From assembly GCA_003024985.2 (NCBI GenBank), contig PXIH01S0017003.1: 14,012 nucleotides of DNA, one strand, 5' to 3'. Below, piece by piece: positions 8,691-14,012 of this stretch. A program made the position numbers and the translations under genes. Every line of letters begins with the position of its first letter. Position 1 is the stretch's first letter. The DNA comes from Euperipatoides rowelli (taxonomy: Eukaryota; Onychophora; Udeonychophora; Euonychophora; Peripatopsidae). The notes beneath the pieces were generated by a model. The model was given only the letters and a program-made list of their open reading frames with translations, was not told where the DNA came from and made no database searches.

Positions 8691-9530
8691 AATTCAATTC
8701 ATTTAATTCGAGAATTAATTATATCAGGTCTATACTGATTTGTAAATATTTTTTAAAACATTCATACGAAATATGGTTTAAGGTTTGAACAGGAGTGATA
8801 ACTAATCCATACTCTAAGATCCCAATAATAATAATATAAACAGCAAAGCCACCTGCTTTTATAATTCTAGCAATAGCAGTAAATAATATATTTTTTTTTA
8901 AATCATCAAACTTTTTTTTTTTAATTGCTTAGAAAGATACAGTATATTTTACTTAAATTATACTGTTTACTATTTTAGAAAGTCAATTTAGAGTAAAATT
9001 TCAATTATCTATTGTAATAATAAAAATTCTGACCAGGTAGAAAGTGTTAACATGGCCTTATATACCGAAGTTTAATGATTTGAGAATTAAACAGTCATTT
9101 CCAATGATTGAAAATCTAACAGACAGGCACTCACTCATAGCTTGAATTATACAAATCACAAATGATAAGACAGCCAAGAACATTTCTAAATGGAAATCAA
9201 GTCACACAACTTTTTTCTGCCCACGTGAATCTTCTAAGTGATTAAGCACATCAAGATAAAAGTTCTCTTTTTTTTACGGTATCTTAGCATGCTTTGAAAA
9301 CTCTGCAAGTGAAAGAAATTATTTTAGAAAGTGAAAAATGGAAAATAATTGTGAGCTTTCAGTTTCATGATAATCTATTCTGTCAAGTCTGAAGTACTGT
9401 CCAAGCAACAAGTCCAATAAGTGTCTTTTAGGCACTTATGGAACCCACAGTTAAAAAATGATTACAAAAATTTGCCCCAACTAAGTTAACTTTAACATTC
9501 TGATCCACACATGATGCACTCTATAATACC
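8691..9530. other. AT-rich intron sequence, nothing recognised
   Basis: No coding frame or RNA gene is visible. A short imperfect inverted repeat, TAAGTGTC with GGCACTTA, occurs at about 9419-9440. The rest is ordinary low-complexity intron. Confidence 0.55.
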
Positions 9531-9534
9531 GTAA

Positions 9535-9634
9535 ATATATTATGACATGCACATTGAGAATTGATCAAATGTAGTCTATAGTAGGAAAGATATTTTCATT
9601 CACTCACACAGTTGACAGCATCTCTGAAGTTCCA
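9535..9634 (+). repeat. Isolated monomer of the 100-bp tandem repeat
   Basis: The segment starts ATATATTATGACATG, continues CACATTGAGAATTGATCAAATG and CATTCACTCACACAGTTGACA, and ends with GCATCTCTGAAGTTCC. These match the units at 10969-11460 in order and spacing (ATATATTATGATCTGTG, CATTGAGAAGTGAGC, CACACAGCTGTCAGCATCTCTGCA). It sits about 1.3 kb upstream of the array in the same orientation and is more diverged than the array members. Confidence 0.75.
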
Positions 9635-9648
9635 AAAAAAATATATCA

Positions 9649-9722
9649 GTGCTCGAATTTCATGGTGGTCCTGTGGTCCGAGACCACTAAAAACTATTTG
9701 GGAAGGGTCCGGTGGACCACCT
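9649..9722 (+). repeat. Palindromic repeat element, GGTGGTCC type
   Basis: The lead GTGCTCGAATTTCAT is followed by GGTGGTCC at 9664-9671, which is exactly complementary to GGACCACC at 9714-9721. A second nested stem is GTGGTC with GACCAC (9665-9670 and 9682-9687). The architecture is a GCTCGAATTTC-type lead followed by a hairpin of 8-9 bp containing GTCC. It resembles the elements at 6300-6612 and 13801-13932 and may be a distant member of the same family. Confidence 0.5.
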
Positions 9723-9856
9723 ACAAAAATGAATAATTATACAAAAATTTTACATTGTCTTGAACAGTAATTGAAAAAAAAAATGTTCACTTCATATACA
9801 TTAATCTTAATCAGTGTCGGACTGACAAGTCGGTGATTGCTGACGGACCCCCAGAT

Positions 9857-9870
9857 CCCCCCCCCCCCCC
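9857..9870 (+). repeat. Run of 14 cytosines
   Basis: A C homopolymer in an otherwise AT-rich region, preceded by AGTGTCGGACTGACAAGTCGG at 9814, which may be an old DNA-transposon end. The run length is prone to sequencing error. Confidence 0.8.
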
Positions 9871-10490
9871 AATTTTTTTATTTTAGTGTTCTTATCTAGA
9901 GACTACACAAAATTAAAAAGTAATCTATCTTTGACTTTCTCCAAACTTTTTGATTTTCTTTTCCATTCACATGACACTACAAAAATAAGTTTGTCATTTA
10001 AATGAGAATAAATAGAGTATGTGATAAAGCTATTATTGATTGCATTAATCTGGGGTGAATTATACAATAGGATATACAGTATATCAGTGCTAAGAATGAT
10101 TTGATTTTTTACAGCAAATTATTATTAATGATTATATAATTTTTAGAAAGAGAGAGATGAAAAACTATTAAAAAAAATATTTTTTTTTAATCAGAAGAAA
10201 ATAAACACAATAAAATTTACAATTTAAAAATAGTTTATAATTCACAAATTACACAAGATTGCCTACTTTAAACTATATATCCTCATAAAAATTACTTTTT
10301 AAAACAAATTAAAGTTGATTCAATAAATATATTCAAGTTAAATAAAATTTAAATTTTGACAAATTAATATACAGTAGGGCTATAGATTATCAATTTTATT
10401 TATGTTCATTTTGCACATCCCATTTAATCTATGCTGGAAAATATCTATATTTCAACAGAGATTTTTTGAAAATCCTCTTTCAAGTTACTT
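9871..10490. other. AT-rich intron sequence, nothing recognised
   Basis: This is low-complexity intron without a protein-like frame. GATATACAGTATATC at 10072-10086 is a perfect short palindrome containing the TACAGTA word that recurs in the window. Confidence 0.55.
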
Positions 10491-10637
10491 GTCAAGGGCT
10501 GGGAAAAGATTCAAATATTATTACTGTACAAAACTGAGGCCATATTACATTTCAGTGGACATGAAATGTGTGGCTTTATGATGTATCTGGAGTGTCATGT
10601 GGATTTCAAATGCTAAAAGGTTCCCAATCCCTAGTCT
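10491..10637. repeat. Possible short palindromic MITE
   Basis: AGGGCTGGGAA at 10495-10505 is nearly complementary to TTCCCAATCCCT at 10621-10632. Between them lies a perfect 8-bp stem, ACATTTCA (10547-10554) with TGAAATGT (10562-10569). The sequence is less AT-rich than its surroundings. AGGG.TTGGGAACCTTT resembles ends of hAT-type elements, but I could not find an 8-bp target duplication, so the call is weak. Confidence 0.3.
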
Positions 10638-10968
10638 ATACGCTTATTTTGAATTATAATACAGCATTTTGTTAGTTTGATGTTAAAATAAATTAATGAT
10701 GCTGCTGTAGCCTATTAGANACATATTGCATTTANAACACNAGTCGTCATTTAAAAAGTAACAAAAACTTGAATACTCATCAGCAAAAAACTGACTACAA
10801 TGTTAAGGCTTAGCCTTCCTAGTTGTTTCTTTTCTTGAGGAAATTGACAATGCCTAGAAGTCTGAGTCATCTGCGTTTTATTGGACTACTAAACAAGGTT
10901 ACTGGCAACCATTAATTAAAGATCACTGGTCCGTAAGACTTCCATTTATTTACCCAAATTCGTGCACT
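10638..10968. other. Non-coding intron with ambiguous bases
   Basis: No gene or repeat is recognised here. Three ambiguous bases (N) occur at 10720, 10735 and 10741, which points to a locally weak base call in the assembly. Confidence 0.6.
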
Positions 10969-11560
10969 ATATATTATGATGATCTGTGATTGGTAAGTGA
11001 GCAAATGCATAGTAGACATGATATTCTCTTTCACTCATACAGCTTTCAGCATCTCTGCACTCCTATAATAAATATATTATGATCTGTGCCTTGTGAAGTG
11101 AGCAAATGTTTTGTAGACATGATTATTTCTTTCACCCACAAAGCTGCCAGCATTTCTGCATTTCCATAATATATTATGATCTGTGCATTGAGAAGTGAGC
11201 TATTGCATAGCAAACATGATATTCTCTTTCACTCGTACAGCTGTCAGCATCTCTGCACTCCTATAATAAATATATTATATGTGCCTTGTGAAGTGAGCAA
11301 ATTTTTTGTAGACATGATTATTTCTTTCACCCACACAACAGCATTTCTGCACTTCCATAATATATTATGATCTGTGCATTGAGAAGTGAGCTATTGCATC
11401 ACAAATATGATCCTTTCTTTCATTCACACAGCTGTCAGCATCTCTGCACTTCTATAATAAATATATTAAGATAAATGCTTTGGGAAATGATCAAATGCAA
11501 GGCAGACATGATTTTACTTTGTGCTTTACTTGATATTACTATAATGTGTCAGCACAATAT
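10969..11560 (+). repeat. Tandem repeat array, about 100-bp units with alternating two-unit order
   Basis: The units begin with ATATATTATGATCTGTG at about 10969, 11072, 11169, 11270, 11360 and 11461, giving lengths near 103, 97, 101, 90 and 101 bp plus a degenerate last unit. Units 1, 3 and 5 share CTGTCAGCATCTCTGCACT followed by CTATAATAAA. Units 2 and 4 share GTGCCTTGTGAAGTGAGCAA and ATGATTATTTCTTTCACCCA. Odd and even units therefore form a higher-order dimer of roughly 200 bp. Short open frames in this area (for example at 11176-11370) are products of the repeat and not genes. Confidence 0.92.
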
Positions 11561-11800
11561 TAACTTACATTCTTATATTTTCAAGATACTTTTTTTGATA
11601 TACGGAAAAATTATTTATCGCAAAGATAAAATGAGAAGAACCCCAATATGCCAATCCGTTATTAGATTCACCATTCTGAAAGCCACGACAATTTTTGTAC
11701 TTTACACTTAAGGTACTCTTATAAGTTTGAGGGTTTCTTAAAATGAGTTTGACAACTTACATTTTTCAGTAAAAGCACATCTGTTATGAAGCAGGTGTAT
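11561..11800 (+). repeat. Tail of the composite dispersed repeat, copy 2
   Basis: Directly after the array come TTTATCGCAAAGATAAAATG, GAAGCCACGACAATTTTTGT, AAAATGAGTTTGACAA and ACATTTTTCAGTAAA. These match, in the same order, the segment at 2610-2760. Array and tail together therefore make one mobile or dispersed unit present twice in this window. An open frame at 11475-11711 crosses it but does not look like a protein. Confidence 0.7.
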
Positions 11801-12257
11801 ATTTCAATCTTTCAGTAATGTAAAATTATGATTTTTTTTCGTACTTAATTTTTTAAGATGTAAGCTTAATAATGTTGATCATTATATTGAATTTACAAAG
11901 CATATGTTAGTATCAATATTTTCCTTTAGTCTTTGAGCTTCCACTTTTAAAATAATAGCCATGAATATATTCATAATTAGGTAAGATTGTGTTATGTTAT
12001 TTAAAAATCGAATCAAATTTTAATTTTCTTATTCTAGATCATTAAACTATTCCTTAAATTTACCTTTAAATTTACTTAGTTTTGAATCTATAACTTTTCT
12101 AAAAGTGAAATTATTACTAGAATGAACAGTGTATGAAAAAATTTAAAATATTAATCTTCCCAACAAAATAAAAATGTATGGCATTTAAGATTTTGTGCAA
12201 CAATATTTTATGCAAAAATAATGTTTATTTCAAATAATTAATTGTTGCAAACTAGTG
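11801..12257. other. AT-rich intron sequence, nothing recognised
   Basis: No coding frame, RNA gene or repeat could be supported here on either strand. Confidence 0.6.
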
Positions 12258-12259
12258 TA

Positions 12260-13084
12260 CAGTTAACTCTTGATTTATGCTGGGTCTATGTTCTTTAAAA
12301 TCAGCATGTAAATTTAAAAATATGTAAATCAAACATAAATTGGCCATAGAAATAATGGAAATGCTAAGGATTTGGGGAAATGATGAATAAAACAGCATTT
12401 CTTTCATTCTACTAATGAAAAGATTGTAGTTTATGGTTATTCCAAAATGGCTGTCATCCTAGACATAAATTACCGATATTTAGCAAACATAATGAACAAT
12501 TTCAATGATATCCTAACCTTAAAACTACACTATCTTCAACTTATATTAAAAAGATTTTAAACCAAAATATCGCTATATTCAATTATATCCTAACCTTAAG
12601 ACTACACTGACCCTATTCCAACTTATGGATTCATTCAATTATCAATAATTTACATATGGAATGGGGATACCATAAAGTAGAATACCCCTCCCCCCTACTA
12701 ACAATTTGCCTTTTGTGAGCATATATTGTTTAAAATTGGTACCTGCAGATTTGTGTACTGTAGATGTTGGTTTTAATCTAATAAGAATAACATTTAATCA
12801 TATAAAAACATTACCGTGAAAAGTAATATGAAATAAAGATATGAATTAATTTCAGACTATCACATTGACAAAAGTCTAGAAGCTTAAATACTTAATAATT
12901 TATGGTAGCTTGCATTGTCTTATTTTTATTCTAAAATAAGAAAGCTTGAATATTTTTTTTTCTTTTTCTTTTGTGAAACGTGTTACTTCAAACAAATGAT
13001 TGTGTAATTTTGAGTGTTATTAATACTAAAATCATATTATTACAAAAGATGTAAATTAAATTGGTGTAAATTAAGAGTTATCCG
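12260..13084. mobile_element. Non-autonomous DNA transposon (MITE-like) with terminal inverted repeats and TA flanks
   Basis: The left end starts CAGTTAACTCTTGATTTATG at 12260. The reverse complement of the right end (13084 down to 13064) starts CGGATAACTCTTAATTTACA. I count 16 identical positions of 21. Both ends are flanked by TA (12258-12259 and 13085-13086), the target duplication of the Tc1/mariner/pogo superfamily. A CAGT start and the GATTTATG-like end fit the pogo/Tigger type. The 825 bp carry no transposase frame, so mobility would have depended on an enzyme supplied elsewhere. The interior holds a direct repeat (12501-12544 and 12578-12626). The right end lies about 30 bp from the OPLAH donor at 13120. 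Confidence 0.7.
12501..12626 (+). repeat. Direct repeat inside the DNA transposon
   Basis: TTCAATGATATCCTAACCTT at 12501 and TTCAATTATATCCTAACCTT at 12578 start two similar blocks. Both continue AAAACTACACT or AAGACTACACT and then TTCAACTTAT or TTCCAACTTAT. The period is about 77 bp. This looks like an internal duplication of the element. Confidence 0.7.
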
Positions 13085-13120
13085 TATATTTATTTCTAAC
13101 AAAGTCAAAAAATGTTTTAC

Positions 13121-13173
13121 CCATCCATGGGAGTCAGACCACCATCAGATTGCATAAATAGAACACGAACTCC
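13121..13173 (-). CDS. OPLAH: 5-oxoprolinase, internal exon (first visible)
   Basis: Read from 13173 down to 13121, it encodes GVRVLFMQSDGGLTPMDG (the last glycine is completed by the next exon). V.VLFM.SDGGL.PMD is a conserved 5-oxoprolinase stretch immediately before the SRA.LSGPAGG motif, as seen in vertebrate OPLAH. The acceptor TTTTTTAATAG follows a pyrimidine-rich tract, and the donor is GTAAAA at 13120-13115. The exon is only 53 nt, starts in phase 0 and ends in phase 2, matching the exon at 5844-5956 exactly. The preceding exons, with the rest of the N-terminal domain, must lie beyond 14012. The small size explains why open-frame searches miss it. Confidence 0.93.
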
Positions 13174-13550
13174 CTATTAAAAAAGTAAAAAAAAAATTAA
13201 TGATTTTGAAAATAGTCATGTGTTCAAAATAAAAAAACTAAATACATATTTTTTTAGACTAATATAGAGCAATTATCTAAATGTTTTTTTTTTTTTAATT
13301 TTAAAATTAGAAATAAAAATTTGTTTACTAATATACTTTGAATTTTTTTTTCACCCAATACTTAATTTTAATACTAGCACTTTTAATCTTTAAAATACCT
13401 TAAAAATTATGAAATTATTAATTCCCTCCCCTTGCCTGCATTATCTATGTATGTACCCACTGCAATGTGATGAATCTGAATACAGTATATTGTCTTTGGA
13501 CCAAAATGTTTATGTGGTACATTTTAGTAGTAATGTTTAATAATCTAAGT

Positions 13551-13800
13551 TGTGATCTGGGTTTCCCGGGATTTGTAGACACTATTATAGACCTTGTTCA
13601 TACTACTACCCCTTCACATTACATTATACCTTTGAAAAGACCTCACCAAAAGCCTTGGTTCTATTCTGAACTAAAATATTTTACATCTTAAAAATGTAAC
13701 TCATTACATTAATTTTGAAATTAAATCCACTCACTCTTATTATCTAACAATATGCTTACCTTTAAAAATCTGGCTAGATCTAAGGCTAACAATATACAAT
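13551..13800 (+). pseudogene. LINE ORF2 fragment: linker between endonuclease and reverse transcriptase
   Basis: The frame from 13551 reads GFPGFVDTIIDLVHTTTPSH, then IIPLKRPHQKPWFYSELKYF. After a TAA at 13689-13691 the same frame goes on with KCNSLH, three more stops (13710, 13716 and 13722), and LTFKNLARSKANNIQY. The order RP..KPWF..EL, R.RLH, FK.LRSKANN is the usual linker between endonuclease and reverse transcriptase in CR1/jockey-like LINEs. It is a short, decayed internal scrap with no frameshift but four stops. It ends where the palindromic element at 13801 begins. It could come from the same clade as the LINE at 4120, but the two pieces do not overlap, so that cannot be tested here. 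Confidence 0.7.
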
Positions 13801-13932
13801 ATGTTCAGGGCTAGAAAATTTCCAAAAATTCTACTTGCCCTGTCGGGCAAGTAAATCAAAATTTTACTAGCCTGAACATATTTTTACTTGCCCTGCACGT
13901 CAATTTTATTAAAATTTTACTAGACAGAACAT
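13801..13932 (+). repeat. Palindromic repeat element, ACTTGCCC type
   Basis: ATGTTCAGGGCTAG at 13801 is mirrored by CTAGCCTGAACAT ending at 13879, one base short of a perfect inverted repeat. The centre is a perfect 8-bp hairpin, ACTTGCCC (13833-13840) with GGGCAAGT (13845-13852), loop TGTC. A second half-copy follows with ACTTGCCC at 13886-13893, ATTTTACTAG and CAGAACAT, ending near 13932. It belongs to the same structural family as the element at 6300-6612. No coding frame is visible. Confidence 0.75.
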
Positions 13933-14012
13933 AATTAAATTTGTAGACTACCACTTTTAGCCTTTTAAACTTAAATTTCTTATTATTAGAAAAGCTTTCA
14001 TCCAGAAGTTCT

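Larger units (their letters stand above)
5957..13120 (-). other. OPLAH: OPLAH intron between the first and second visible exons (about 7.2 kb)
   Basis: On the minus strand the intron starts with GTAAAA at 13120-13115 and ends with AG at 5958-5957. It holds most of the repeats in the window: palindromic elements near 6300-6610 and 9649-9722, a possible small palindromic MITE at 10491-10637, a composite tandem repeat at 10969-11800, and a DNA-transposon-like element at 12260-13084. It also holds a GC-richer island with a CTCF-like motif at 8330-8690. No other OPLAH exon was seen inside it, and phase continuity between the two flanking exons argues against a missing constitutive one. Confidence 0.85.

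Noticed and set aside
9810-9870. DNA-transposon end near AGTGTCGGACTG
   Set aside because: The motif is suggestive but has no partner end, and the following C run makes alignment unreliable.
11176-11711. Open frames of 64 and 78 codons
   Set aside because: They run through the tandem units and the repeat tail, and their peptides mirror the repeat rather than a protein family.
6030-13490. Recurrent TACAGTA words as transposon ends
   Set aside because: Such words occur by chance in AT-rich DNA. Apart from 12258-13086 no pair forms convincing terminal repeats.
13970-14012. Possible further OPLAH exon at the right edge (minus strand)
   Set aside because: The open frame there (ELLDESFSNNKK) does not resemble the part of 5-oxoprolinase expected upstream of the exon at 13121-13173.
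1-14012. CRISPR array or prokaryotic defence system
   Set aside because: The direct repeats are long, contiguous and spacer-free, and the window has introns and retrotransposons, so it is eukaryotic.

Overview
The window is a strongly AT-rich piece of animal nuclear DNA, full of long A and T homopolymer runs, with no prokaryotic-style gene packing. The organism is probably an invertebrate. The evidence is a spliced host gene of animal type, decayed Copia and LINE (non-LTR) retrotransposons, and short palindromic or MITE-like repeats. The exact phylum cannot be fixed from the sequence.

The only host gene is on the minus strand: an internal part of a 5-oxoprolinase gene (OPLAH, the ATP-dependent enzyme of the gamma-glutamyl/glutathione cycle). 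Read on the minus strand, three exons appear: 13173-13121, 5956-5844 and 2186-2098. They have consensus AG/GT boundaries and compatible phases (0 to 2, 2 to 1, 1 to 0), and join into one uninterrupted stretch of about 85 codons. Each exon is too short to show up as a long open reading frame. The introns are about 7.2 kb and 3.7 kb, and the rest of the gene lies outside the window on both sides.

Nearly everything else is intron filled by repeats. Positions 1-1018 are non-coding, with an unexplained GC-richer block at 190-790. Positions 1019-2067 are a broken Copia element: a short 5' LTR, a primer-binding site complementary to the anticodon arm of initiator tRNA-Met, and then directly a frameshifted reverse transcriptase with no gag, protease or integrase. 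It ends about 30 bp from an OPLAH splice donor. Positions 2425-2790 and 10969-11800 hold two copies of one composite repeat, made of roughly 100-bp tandem units plus a unique tail; the second copy has an alternating two-unit organisation. Positions 4120 to about 5030 are a 5'-truncated LINE, and 13551-13800 is a second LINE scrap from an upstream part of such an ORF2. Positions 12260-13084 look like a complete non-autonomous DNA transposon with 21-bp terminal inverted repeats and flanking TA dinucleotides.

The least conventional signal is a set of small palindromic elements at about 6300-6610, 9649-9722 and 13801-13932. They share a lead sequence and a hairpin whose stems differ by paired substitutions. 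A GC-richer island at 8330-8690 carries a near-consensus CTCF-like core motif. No complete gene, structural RNA gene or CRISPR array is visible.
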